Source: Microvirga mediterraneensis | GTDB taxonomy: Bacteria > Pseudomonadota > Alphaproteobacteria > Rhizobiales > Beijerinckiaceae | Reading direction: 5' to 3' | Assembly (NCBI RefSeq): GCF_013520865.1 | Contig: NZ_JACDXJ010000003.1 | Coordinates: forward strand, 62,001 to 126,000 | DNA: 64,000 bases | Shown here: positions 35,772 to 43,484 of the stretch, piece by piece | Numbering within the stretch: the stretch's first letter is position 1 | Layout of the letters: every line of letters begins with the position of its first letter | The notes under the pieces: generated by a model | The model's database searches: none | Seen by the model: only the letters and a program-made list of their open reading frames with translations | What the model was told of the DNA's origin: nothing | Position numbers and translations under genes: made by a program

Positions 35772-35870
35772 GCTCTGTAACTCAGTCAGACCTGAGCTAG
35801 GCTCAGGACCTATTAATTTGGGCTGAGGTGTGATCCAGAGCCTCGTTTGAGGAGGCTCTGAATAGGTGAT

Positions 35871-36419
35871 TTGTTTTTGCTCAGTGAGCACCAGATGGCG
35901 CGGATTTCTCCGCATTTCCCGCTGGCTCATGGCGTGCCGCGTGTGGATGACCGGCGCGTGGTCAGCGGGATCGTGTATGTCATCCGCAACAGCTTGCAGT
36001 GGAAGGATGCGCCCAAAGCGTATGGGCTACACAAGACATTGTACAACAGGTTCATGCGATGGAGCCGGCTGGGTGTCTTCGACCGGATCTTCGCCGCTCT
36101 GGCCGGTGAAGGTCCCAAGCCCGAGCGGATCATGATCGATGCTACCCACCTGAAGGCGCACCGCACCGCGGCGAGCCTGCTCAAAAAGGGGATGTTCCCT
36201 GTCGTATCGGGCGCACCAAAGGCGGGCTGAACTCCAAGCTCCATGCCGTCTGCGATAGTGCCGGCAAGCCGATCATCCGGCTTTTATCGGAAGGTCAGAT
36301 GAGCGACCATAAGGGCGCACAGCTCAGGAACTCAGGCTCGACTCCACCCTCATCGAACCGAACTCGGAATATGCCGCTATCGCTGAGCGGCGGATCTTCG
36401 GTGTTGCACCTATTGTAGT
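35871..36419 (+). pseudogene. IS5 family transposase, frameshifted and truncated
   Basis: The first frame reads HGVPRVDDRRVVSGIVYVIR, DAPKAYGLHKTLYNRFMRW and MIDATHLKAHRTAASL, the normal start of an IS5 (IS427-like) transposase with its first catalytic Asp. At about 36200 the frame shifts; IGRTKGGLNSKLHAVCDSAG is read in the next frame. Similarity stops near 36340, before the second and third catalytic residues. Sequence upstream (AGGACCTATTAA near 35806-35817, and an inverted repeat AGAGCCTC/GAGGCTCT near 35840) is probably the element's left end. Confidence 0.8.
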
Positions 36420-36446
36420 GGCTGCGGAATGATCAGGGGGTTTTCG

Positions 36447-37316
36447 TTAGTCGTGGAAGTGCTTGTGTGGCCCTGTAGCGAACTGCTCCGTTTGCCTAAG
36501 CATTCGCCATGCTTCTCGGATTTCAGTCGTAAGGCTTTCTCGCAAAGCTGCTCGAGCCCCGTCCCAGCGGATCCGTGCTGGGGTCATATTCGCACGTATC
36601 GATGCATCTTCTTCAGCTGTGATGTCGTCTTCCCCTTCTTCATAGTCGGGGCCGGTAGTCTGGAGTCTGAAGGCACGACCCAACTCCTCCATAGCGTGGA
36701 TGAGCTGGCTGAGAGCCTCAGTAGCCTCATTCCTACGGGAGTTAAGTTCGGAATACTCCGGATGTCGGTTCGAGATAGCAGTCAGGAACTCGTTGAGAGA
36801 TTTCAGATCTCGAATGGTGTCCCAGCACTTCTCTTCCCACATGGTATAAGTATTCGGCCAGTCGTGTCGGTCGTCATACAGGCTAACGACCGAGCGGATT
36901 GCATAATCGAGCCCAGCTGCGGCGCCGATACGCTCCGCTTCCTCTTCATAAGATTGGGAAATTTCCAAGAGTGCAGGCCTGGACGATGCGGCGGTCTGCC
37001 GAGCCATTTCGGTCAGCTGTCTCCTAACCGGGACAGATGCGAGCCAAGCGGCAGCCAAGGCAGCCAAGCCCGTAAGGAGCGTTTGGTATCGATTGAGCCA
37101 GTACTCGAAGCAGCCTGCCGCACCACTCTGCTTTATCGCGGCCGCTCCCGCCCCACCCGAACAAAAGGCAGTCGCGCCGCTGTAGATGGCGACAGCTCCC
37201 AGGATCAATGCGGCCGCACAGAGAACCCCCCAGAACTTGGTTGCAGCCCACTGATCCACTTCCAACCCCCAAGGCATCATTGCATAGGGAGGCTGTATTG
37301 ACGGGTGCTCCGTCAA
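36447..37316 (-). CDS. Membrane protein of unknown function
   Basis: 289 residues starting at TTG 37316, directly after the TGA of the gene upstream (TGATTG), with GAGGGAG before it, so the pair is translationally coupled. Two membrane segments are visible: FWGVLCAAALILGAVAIYSG near residues 29-48 and LLTGLAALAAAWLASVPV near residues 80-97. The remaining 190 residues are soluble and helical, with several Trp and many acidic residues near residue 225 (DYEEGEDDITAEED). No family recognised. Confidence 0.6.
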   Translation of the reverse strand: MTEHPSIQPPYAMMPWGLEVDQWAATKFWGVLCAAALILGAVAIYSGATAFCSGGAGAAAIKQSGAAGCFEYWLNRYQTLLTGLAALAAAWLASVPVRRQLTEMARQTAASSRPALLEISQSYEEEAERIGAAAGLDYAIRSVVSLYDDRHDWPNTYTMWEEKCWDTIRDLKSLNEFLTAISNRHPEYSELNSRRNEATEALSQLIHAMEELGRAFRLQTTGPDYEEGEDDITAEEDASIRANMTPARIRWDGARAALRESLTTEIREAWRMLRQTEQFATGPHKHFHD

Positions 37317-37544
37317 TCAAGCTCCCTCACCGGATGGACCAGACAGCTTCTGAGCTTTGCGGGCCCGGGGTGCGTACTTGTATTTGCGCTTCGGCTTGGC
37401 ATCTTTCCCCAGGCGGAGGCGAGCTTCGGCGACACCATCCTTCAATGAGGCAAGCGCCAGGCGCATGATCATCTCGGCTCGGGTGACACCTGCTCCCTTC
37501 GCGAGGATGTTCACCAGGGATAGGTCCTCACCCGCAATGTCCAC
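37317..37544 (-). CDS. Small ribbon-helix-helix-like protein
   Basis: About 75 residues from GTG 37544. The start may lie a few codons upstream, since RLTVDIAGEDLSLVNILAKG followed by VTRAEMIMRLALASL has the strand-helix-helix pattern of ribbon-helix-helix DNA-binding proteins; an ATT codon at 37562 is the only start-like codon after the in-frame TAG. The C-terminal tail is strongly basic. Its stop directly precedes the membrane protein gene, so it may regulate that operon. Confidence 0.5.
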   Translation of the reverse strand: MDIAGEDLSLVNILAKGAGVTRAEMIMRLALASLKDGVAEARLRLGKDAKPKRKYKYAPRARKAQKLSGPSGEGA

Positions 37545-37570
37545 AGTCAGCCGGCGCCGGAGAATCTAAT

Positions 37571-37894
37571 TCAAGTATCCGGGTCTGGCGGAGGTTCCGT
37601 TAGCAGTTATCCACCTTTCCATCCGGCACATACCTGAATCGTGATGCTGGATTGCAGGTCGAAGCTCGGCTCGATTACTGCGCAGCATCGAATCAAGTGC
37701 GTAACTCAGAATCACTCGGAACCTGACTTTTACATGCGAATTGACTCGGCCTTTTCAGCTAAATGATTCTAGCTAAAGAAGTTTCCCACCGCTGAATCGA
37801 TCTATTGTGAATGGATTCTTGACGCGCGACTCCACAGCCAACTCAGAATCGGGCATTTCTCGTAACTGTCACAAGTGCGATGGGGTGGAGTGCC
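37571..37894. other. Gene-free AT-rich region upstream of the repC unit
   Basis: About 320 bases without a gene, between divergent small RHH-type genes. AGCTAAA occurs twice (near 37758 and 37772) with TGATTCTAGCTAAAG between, a possible regulatory repeat. No iteron array is seen. Confidence 0.35.
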
Positions 37895-38107
37895 ATGCCT
37901 GACGTGAAAGGGATCGAGCGTGTTCAGCGCCTCAGGAAAGCCCGCCGCCAGCGGGGTGACCGGGAGATGAACGTCTGGGTTCCACAGTTGATTGGGGCTG
38001 CAATCGACCAAGCTGTTGAGAGCGGCCGCTTCAAGACACGCCAGGACGCCATCAACCACGCCCTTGAGACCACCTTTGTTCGGAAGGAGCCAAACACGGT
38101 GACGTAA
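37895..38107 (+). CDS. Small ribbon-helix-helix protein upstream of repC
   Basis: 70 residues from ATG 37895 with GGAG five bases upstream. MNVWVPQLIGAAIDQAVESG followed by FKTRQDAINHALETTFV is a CopG-like strand-helix-helix. It lies 172 bases before repC and directly next to the antisense RNA candidate, so a role in copy-number control is plausible but not shown. In a standard repABC operon this position is occupied by the end of repB. Confidence 0.6.
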   Translation: MPDVKGIERVQRLRKARRQRGDREMNVWVPQLIGAAIDQAVESGRFKTRQDAINHALETTFVRKEPNTVT

Positions 38108-38112
38108 CCTAG

Positions 38113-38190
38113 GCAAAGCAAAAGGCCCACGAAGCTGGGAACTTCGAGGGCCTTTGGAGTCCACCGAGGGGTGGGCATAGATTGTATCGC
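38113..38190 (-). ncRNA. incA: Candidate counter-transcribed RNA (ctRNA) controlling repC
   Basis: On the minus strand, a TTGACA box at 38221-38226 and CATAAG at 38197-38202 are 18 bases apart. About 35 bases after the predicted start comes a hairpin (38121-38155) with arms AAAGGCCC-TCGAAG and CTTCG-T-GGGCCTTT, followed by TTTTGCTTTG. This is a normal intrinsic terminator for a transcript of about 75-80 nt antisense to the repC leader. repABC plasmids encode such an antisense RNA, with the same layout, just before repC, where it limits RepC synthesis and determines incompatibility. Confidence 0.7.
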
Positions 38191-38196
38191 AACATT

Positions 38197-38226
38197 CTTA
38201 TGCCATCCCAACAAACTGACTGTCAA
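38197..38226 (-). promoter_or_regulatory. Promoter of the candidate ctRNA
   Basis: Consensus -35 TTGACA (38226 to 38221), an 18-base spacer and -10 CATAAG (38202 to 38197), reading on the minus strand. The perfect -35 fits the strong constitutive promoters known for repABC ctRNAs. Confidence 0.6.
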
Positions 38227-38278
38227 GAGCATCGTTTTCGGTGAACGCTCCCGCTTTGCCCTCAACATGGAGGGACTG

Positions 38279-39433
38279 ATGCAGCTTGCATCGTCAGGAG
38301 GCCGGCGGCTGAGACATGCCGCTCTGGCCGCAAGAAAACTTGCGCTCGAAGCCGAGCGTACAGTTACACGTAAAGAACTCTCGGCCGCTGCCCGGGACGC
38401 CGGCAAGGCGCTTGACCTCAGGCCAGCCCAGCGGGCGGTGCTCTCGGAACTGGTGGCCTGCTGGGGCGAGCAGGAGTGGGAGCGGCTGCTGGTCTGGCCC
38501 TCCAACGACTACCTCATGAGCCGCACTGGCCTGACCGAGCGGGCAATCCGGCGCATCCTGCGCCAGCTGGTCGACCTGCAGCTGCTGGCCCCCAAGGACT
38601 CGCCCAACGGCAAGCGCTATGCCGTCAAGGATCTGGCTGGGCAGGTGGTGGATGCCTTCGGGTTCGACCTGACCCCGATCTATGCCCGCCGGGGCGATTG
38701 GGCGGCGATGCTCATCGAACAGAAGCAGCTGCGCGAGGTGCAGAAGCGGGCCTTCGACGAGGTCACCATCTGCCGCCGCGCAACCGAGGAGGCCCTGAGT
38801 GCCCTGGCCGAGCACTTCCCGGATGTGGACCGCTCCGAGATCGAGACCCGGCTGAAAGCGCTCCAGGCACGTACGCCGACCCGGTCCAGGGTTACGCTGC
38901 CGGCCGATCTTCTGGATGCGTGGCAGCTGTTGAGAACTGACGTTGAAGAAGTCTTCTATGAAGCGGGCAAAGCCGGACTCGGAGTCCGTCACACTAATAA
39001 CAACAACGGATCTCCTAGTGAGCCTTGTAACAAGGGCTTTCCGAAGAAAGCTGAAGCGGTTCGTTCAACCGAACAAACCTCGGAGCAGCTATCACCGGAA
39101 TTGATCCTGGAGGCCTGCCCCACCTTGAGCGACTACGGCCAGCCCGTGCGGGATCTGGCCGACATCGTTTCGGCTGGCCGCTACCTGCGGGCCGCGCTCG
39201 GGGCCCATGAAAGCGCCTGGGCCGAGGCGGTGGAGGACATCGGCACTGTCAGGGCGGCCATTGCGGTGATCTACGTGCTGCAGCTCTACGAGGATGACGT
39301 AGCCAAGAACGGCGGCGAGAGCCGGATCAAGAACCCAGGCGGCTACTTCCGCGCCCTCACGCGCATGGTCAAAGCCGGCAAGATCGACCTCGCCGTCGAG
39401 CTCCTCGCCATGAGGAGGCGACGGATGTCATAG
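38279..39433 (+). CDS. repC: RepC, plasmid replication initiator
   Basis: 384 residues from ATG 38279, chosen because GGAGGG lies five bases upstream; the frame also has an ATG at 38267 and is open from 38171. The N-terminal RepC domain has GRRLRHAALAARKLAL, LDLRPAQRAVLSEL and VWPSNDYLMSRTGLTERAIR, a winged helix, then DSPNGKRYAVKDL and AFGFDLTPI, all typical of RepC. The C-terminal domain (AHESAWAEAVEDIG, RIKNPGGYFRALTRM) is complete. A low-complexity linker near residues 234-280 separates them. RepC binds the origin inside its own gene. It lies 11 kb from repAB. Confidence 0.9.
   Translation: MQLASSGGRRLRHAALAARKLALEAERTVTRKELSAAARDAGKALDLRPAQRAVLSELVACWGEQEWERLLVWPSNDYLMSRTGLTERAIRRILRQLVDLQLLAPKDSPNGKRYAVKDLAGQVVDAFGFDLTPIYARRGDWAAMLIEQKQLREVQKRAFDEVTICRRATEEALSALAEHFPDVDRSEIETRLKALQARTPTRSRVTLPADLLDAWQLLRTDVEEVFYEAGKAGLGVRHTNNNNGSPSEPCNKGFPKKAEAVRSTEQTSEQLSPELILEACPTLSDYGQPVRDLADIVSAGRYLRAALGAHESAWAEAVEDIGTVRAAIAVIYVLQLYEDDVAKNGGESRIKNPGGYFRALTRMVKAGKIDLAVELLAMRRRRMS
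38980..39090. other. oriV: Candidate replication origin (oriV) inside repC
   Basis: The linker-coding part of repC is AT-richer than the rest (CACACTAATAACAACAACGG). It contains the dyad CGGTTCGTTCAACCG at about 39056-39070. In repABC plasmids the origin lies in an AT-rich segment within repC, often with a dyad. Position and composition agree; nothing more can be shown here. Confidence 0.45.
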
Positions 39434-39518
39434 GAACGAGCCGTGCGCGTCGAGATGACGACTAGTCAGCGTGCCGGGTGTCAGAGAGGGCGGGAATGGA
39501 GAACGAGGAGTGAAAGGT

Positions 39519-39767
39519 ATGGTGTTGATTTCAACCGTCGTGGGCGGGCTCTTCCTCTACGTGATTTTCGAGCGGCACCTGAAAAAAGCTCTGCATCGGA
39601 CGCATGACCAGCGCAAAGCTATCGAGATTGGCACGCTGGTGATCGCGATTGCTGCCATGGTGCTGGCGGCGGGCAGCCTAGCCTACGCGCTGACAGCAAC
39701 CGACGCTCTTGAGGAGCGTCTAATGGCGCTCGAAAAGGCTGCACGGAATCTCCCTCAGGGGAGATAG
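39519..39767 (+). CDS. Small two-span membrane protein
   Basis: 82 residues from the ATG at 39519 (GAGGAGTGAAAGG upstream). Two membrane segments: MVLISTVVGGLFLYVIF and IGTLVIAIAAMVLAAGSLAY, separated by a basic loop (RHLKKALHRTHDQRK), with a short acidic helix after. Function unknown. Confidence 0.55.
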   Translation: MVLISTVVGGLFLYVIFERHLKKALHRTHDQRKAIEIGTLVIAIAAMVLAAGSLAYALTATDALEERLMALEKAARNLPQGR

Positions 39768-39938
39768 TAACTACGTGGATGAGGGTAGGAGAGACGTAGC
39801 TCCTGGACAAGCGATTTGGACCTGTGAGTTACTACGCTGACATTTCAAAGGCCGGGCATCACTGTTGTGAATCAGTACTGCTGAACTGATTCAAGACTTT
39901 GATTGGACCGCAGCACATGGGTTGCGCAACATGGAGGC

Positions 39939-40190
39939 ATGTTTCAAGACACGATCCAGTACCTGGTGCTCGACAGGTGTGACCCCACCCGCAACATGGC
40001 TCGCTACTACGTCCTGTCGCTCGAACCCAGCCTGTTCGGTGATGCCACTTTGATCCGCGAGTGGGGTCGTCTCGGCCAGCCGGGGCAGAGGAGGATCGAG
40101 CTCTACGAAAACCAGTCACGTGCTGTAGAAGCCCTCGAGACCTGGCTCCAGCGAAAGCAACGCCGCGGCTACCTGCTGCGAAGCGGGTAG
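39939..40190 (+). CDS. Stand-alone WGR domain protein
   Basis: About 83 residues. RYYVLSLEPSLFGDATLIRE then WGRLGQPGQRRIELYENQ is the WGR motif, followed by the helix AVEALETWLQRKQRRGYL, so the protein is essentially one WGR domain. In poly(ADP-ribose) polymerases the domain binds nucleic acid. Stand-alone copies are common on plasmids of Rhizobiales, where their role is unclear. ATG 39939 is the first start that gives the normal domain beginning. Confidence 0.8.
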   Translation: MFQDTIQYLVLDRCDPTRNMARYYVLSLEPSLFGDATLIREWGRLGQPGQRRIELYENQSRAVEALETWLQRKQRRGYLLRSG

Positions 40191-40270
40191 GGACAAGAGT
40201 AACCCGGCGACGTTGAGTTCATCGGTCTTCTTCCAAATTGGAGCCCTTCTTTCATGCCGGTTTGATCGAC

Positions 40271-40528
40271 CTATGCGAACGGGTTCTTGACCTGCTGTGG
40301 TGCCTCTGTGGGACCACTTTCATCAGGCAGGGCTTTATCCTGCTCCAGGGCTTTCACGATAGCGTCGACAGCTGTCTTCAGTGCCTTCGCTTGCTTGAGG
40401 CCGTTCTTATCCCGCATCACATCGAGCGAGCCATAGAGGGCGACTTTGTCGGTGCCGTTCTCGATGGTGAACTCGCCTATACTGAGAGAGGCGCTGTCAT
40501 CTGAGAACGGCTGAAACTTCTTTGTCAT
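40271..40528 (-). CDS. Small conserved-looking protein in the nuclease operon
   Basis: 85 residues. FSDDSASLSIGEFTIENGTD and KVALYGSLDVMRDKNGLKQA form a predicted two- to three-stranded sheet followed by a helix; the tail is Pro/Glu-rich. Its ATG overlaps the stop of the endonuclease gene by four bases, so it is made together with the nuclease. No signal peptide, which suggests a cytoplasmic partner, possibly an inhibitor of the nuclease. That is inference from linkage alone. Confidence 0.55.
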   Translation of the reverse strand: MTKKFQPFSDDSASLSIGEFTIENGTDKVALYGSLDVMRDKNGLKQAKALKTAVDAIVKALEQDKALPDESGPTEAPQQVKNPFA

Positions 40529-41424
40529 GGGCGGCGTCCAAACTGATCAATGGCCTCAAGGATGCCTCCAATGAACCCGTCCTGTGATGGGGCAGGGCTC
40601 TGTTCCTGAGCGTCTGCTTGAGGCGGAGGTCTACGGGTGTTTCTTCCGGGTCCTTTTGATCTTCGGAGCTGGGGAGCTGGCAGGTTCAGGATGCTTTGCT
40701 TGATGTCCGGTTGCAGCTGAGGGAATGGGTCTATGCCAGACAGCTGCTGCAACTCAGCAAGCGAGATAATCCTGTACTCGTCACCCTCCTGGTTGGGCGT
40801 GAGATAAGCCGCTCCAGCGTTCAGCGTCGGATCAAAGACGGCTTTCGCGATGTGGGTTGGTACCAGCACACGTCCCTTAAGAGCCTGAAGGTTCTCGCCC
40901 TGGAAGAGAGGGCCAGTCACCACGTAGATTTCCTGCCGCTCCGAGTAATCGCGCACGGCGCGTTCTATGCTCTCCCATAGATTGCGATTGTTGTCGGAGT
41001 TCTGCGGCACCATGTTGGCCAAGGAAAAGGACTCATCCATTCCTTGAGGGATGGTCATGTCTCCCGCTGGTGCCATGTGGCCGCGATCGAAACCGCTCCG
41101 GACATAGTCGGACAGTTCAGCTCTCTCGTCGGGAGGAAGATTGGGATCTGCGTGGAAGTTGTTGACCCGGTTCAGGGCACGAGCGCCGCTTGCTCGCCTG
41201 GGGGTGAGGTGCTCGGCTACCCAAAGGGGTGTCCGGGTAAGCCCGGAGTGGAGCAACGCAAACTCCGTGTAACAGATTTGCCGGGTCTTGGGCGTAAGCT
41301 TCGGATTGGCGAGAACAGGAGCGGTCCCGCCGAAGAAATGCTGAGGGCAAGCTGCCGCTGCGGCGTCGGAGACGACGAGAGCCACCACGAGAACAAGGGC
41401 AGGAAAGGGGTTGGGCAGTCTCAC
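40525..41424 (-). CDS. Exported DNA/RNA non-specific endonuclease (NUC1 family)
   Basis: About 299 residues from GTG 41424, which overlaps the stop of the gene upstream (GTGA) and has TGAGG before it. A signal peptide (FPALVLVVALVVSDAAAAAC) leads into the nuclease domain, with the active-site motif FDRGHMAPAGDM and the metal-binding Asn region NMVPQNSDNNRNLW. Two Cys (ACPQHF and QICYTE) could form a disulfide. The C-terminal 60 residues are Pro-rich. It would degrade DNA or RNA in the periplasm or outside the cell. Middle gene of a three-gene overlapping operon. Confidence 0.88.
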   Translation of the reverse strand: MRLPNPFPALVLVVALVVSDAAAAACPQHFFGGTAPVLANPKLTPKTRQICYTEFALLHSGLTRTPLWVAEHLTPRRASGARALNRVNNFHADPNLPPDERAELSDYVRSGFDRGHMAPAGDMTIPQGMDESFSLANMVPQNSDNNRNLWESIERAVRDYSERQEIYVVTGPLFQGENLQALKGRVLVPTHIAKAVFDPTLNAGAAYLTPNQEGDEYRIISLAELQQLSGIDPFPQLQPDIKQSILNLPAPQLRRSKGPGRNTRRPPPQADAQEQSPAPSQDGFIGGILEAIDQFGRRP

Positions 41425-41651
41425 AGTGGCCTCATGAAGCGAGCAAGTCTGGACAGGAGCATCGCCGGTCCATTCCACACCAGCAAAGCATGCTTTTTGA
41501 GAGCATTGCTGTCTCCACCCCTCTGTCCCGGAGGGACGCCCCGCCTGGAGTCAGGGATCCGGCGAAGCCCGTAGCGCTTCAACTCGGCCTCGCTCAGGAT
41601 TCGCTTTGGAATCCGGCGTGAGCGCGGCCTCAGCGGGTTGTCCTTGCTCAT
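41421..41651 (-). CDS. Small basic protein leading the nuclease operon
   Basis: 76 residues from ATG 41651. It is strikingly basic (NPLRPRSRRIPKRILSEAEL, LRRIPDSRRGVPPGQRGG) and ends in a hydrophobic stretch (HALLVWNGPAMLLSRLARFM). No family recognised. Its TGA overlaps the GTG of the endonuclease, so translation is coupled. Confidence 0.5.
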   Translation of the reverse strand: MSKDNPLRPRSRRIPKRILSEAELKRYGLRRIPDSRRGVPPGQRGGDSNALKKHALLVWNGPAMLLSRLARFMRPL

Positions 41652-41966
41652 CGAGGCACCTCTCTCGCAGGTGAATACAGTCTTCTTAGGTTCCCGATGC
41701 TCCACTTCAATGAGCGCACAACCCGATTGATGATCGGCTTCGGGCTGAATTAAGCCCAAAGCGGCCATCGAAATTAAATAACATAAACGGGGTGTGCCGC
41801 ATCCTCGGTAAGCAAAATTCCAAGTGCTGCGATGCCCAAGTTAATTAGGAGGCTTCAAATCGCGCTACGGCTGCAAGCTAACAAGCGAGTGTGCCACTTA
41901 AGCTATAGCGCCTCGAAGCCGAAATATGGCAATCTGGTGGCAAGTTCTGCCGGGCAAGGAAGTTTC

Positions 41967-43427
41967 ATGATGCGTTGGGTTCTTCTGGTAATCGCCTTCT
42001 TTACCATGGCGGAACCAGCGGTTGCTCAACGCCGCCCTCCTGGATACCAGCAGGCCGAGCAGAGCTTTTCCCAGCTGACCGTCGACGAGCGGATCAAGCT
42101 TCAGATCCTGCTGACGGCTAACGGCTACTGGCCGGCCGTTCCGAACGTGAACTTCAGCAACCGGCTCTTCGAGGCCATTACCAACTACCAGCGGGACTAC
42201 GGACGCATCCCGAACGGGGCCGTTGATGCGGACCTGTTCGGGCAGGTGCTCAACAGCGCAATGCCTCTGTTGCAGACGTGGAACTTGCGCGCCATTCCGC
42301 ACCCGACCCGCGGCCGTCCGATCTGGGTGCCGCTCGGCCTCGGACTGGTTGCCAAGAGAGACGAGAACGGCATTGCCTGGTCGGACCCCCAGGGCAGGGC
42401 ATCCTTGGCCTACTCGTATTTCGGCGGCACGACGCTCGTCGCAAACTACCAGAGTGTCCTCGACAAGGTCCTGTCCGAGGGCGGCAGGGTTCACTACAAG
42501 ATCTTGAAGCCGGGCTTCTTCGTCGTCTCGATGTCAACCGCCAATGGTCTCGACGCCTATATCCGGTTCCATGAGGATGGGCGTGGGGTGCTGGGCTTCT
42601 TCCTGTTCTGGAAAGGCAGCGAATCCCACCTCCACATGGAGCGGGTGGCAACCCTCATCTCCGGGTCCTTCTGGGCAACCATGACAGGAGCTCCCTTCAC
42701 CGAGGCCCCGACGATGACCCCGCCCCAAGAGACAGTTGCGGTCGCTCGTCCCGCAGAGCCCAAAGCTCCCGCGCCAACTCCGAAGTCGGAGCCTGACGAA
42801 AAGGGCCCATCCTCCGGTACCGGCTTCTTCGTGTCCCGGGACGGACATGTGCTGACGAACGCCCATGTCGTGGATCGCTGCTCATCCATCAATGTCAAGG
42901 CTGAAAACGGTGACGTGGTCTCCGGGAGGGTTCTCGCCAAGGACACCACCAATGACCTTGCTCTCCTCAGAACGGCTTTGAGGCCCAGCAAGGTCGCCGG
43001 TGTTCGGCTGGGTATCCGGCTCGGCGAAGGAGTAGCGGCCTTTGGCTTCCCGCTGACCACGCTTCTCTCCAGCTCAGGCAACTTCACCCTTGGGAATGTC
43101 ACGGCCCTTTCCGGGCTCAAGGATGACAGCCGATACCTCCAGGTCTCCGCCCCGGTGCAGCCGGGGAACTCGGGCGGTCCGCTCTTTGATCAGAACGGCA
43201 ATGTCGTGGGTGTTGTCTCGGCCAAACTCAACGCTCTCAATGTCATGGTCGCGACGAACGGGGACATTCCTCAGAACGTCAACTTCGCCATCAAGGGTTC
43301 ATTGGCAGTCAGCTTCCTGGAGAGCAATCAGGTCGTCGTTGAGCAGGGCACGGCGGGCCAGGCCATGGCCCCTGCCGACCTCGCTGACCAGGCCAAGCAG
43401 GTCAGCGTGCTGATACGGTGCGAGTAA
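41967..43427 (+). CDS. Exported trypsin-like serine protease with N-terminal peptidoglycan-binding-like region
   Basis: 486 residues from the first of two ATGs, with AAGGAAG upstream. The signal peptide is MRWVLLVIAFFTMAEPAVAQ. Next comes a helical repeat region (LTVDERIKLQILLTANGYWP, FEAITNYQRDYGRIPNGAVD) like peptidoglycan_binding_1. A Pro/Ala-rich linker (residues about 245-275) separates it from an HtrA-type catalytic domain with the triad in TNAHVVDRC (His), NDLALLRT (Asp) and QPGNSGGPLFD (Ser). No PDZ domain follows. It is divergent from the nuclease operon and upstream of the SNase gene; a cell-envelope protease is likely. Confidence 0.88.
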   Translation: MMRWVLLVIAFFTMAEPAVAQRRPPGYQQAEQSFSQLTVDERIKLQILLTANGYWPAVPNVNFSNRLFEAITNYQRDYGRIPNGAVDADLFGQVLNSAMPLLQTWNLRAIPHPTRGRPIWVPLGLGLVAKRDENGIAWSDPQGRASLAYSYFGGTTLVANYQSVLDKVLSEGGRVHYKILKPGFFVVSMSTANGLDAYIRFHEDGRGVLGFFLFWKGSESHLHMERVATLISGSFWATMTGAPFTEAPTMTPPQETVAVARPAEPKAPAPTPKSEPDEKGPSSGTGFFVSRDGHVLTNAHVVDRCSSINVKAENGDVVSGRVLAKDTTNDLALLRTALRPSKVAGVRLGIRLGEGVAAFGFPLTTLLSSSGNFTLGNVTALSGLKDDSRYLQVSAPVQPGNSGGPLFDQNGNVVGVVSAKLNALNVMVATNGDIPQNVNFAIKGSLAVSFLESNQVVVEQGTAGQAMAPADLADQAKQVSVLIRCE

Positions 43428-43484
43428 TCAGAAGCAGAAGATCAGCCGACGTTTCCTGACAATTCAAAGATGCCATATGGAGAA

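Noticed and set aside
38121..38155. Intrinsic terminator of the small RHH gene on the plus strand
   Set aside because: After the hairpin the plus strand continues GGAGTCC without a T-run; the T-rich side (TTTTGCTTTG) is on the minus strand, so it terminates an antisense transcript.
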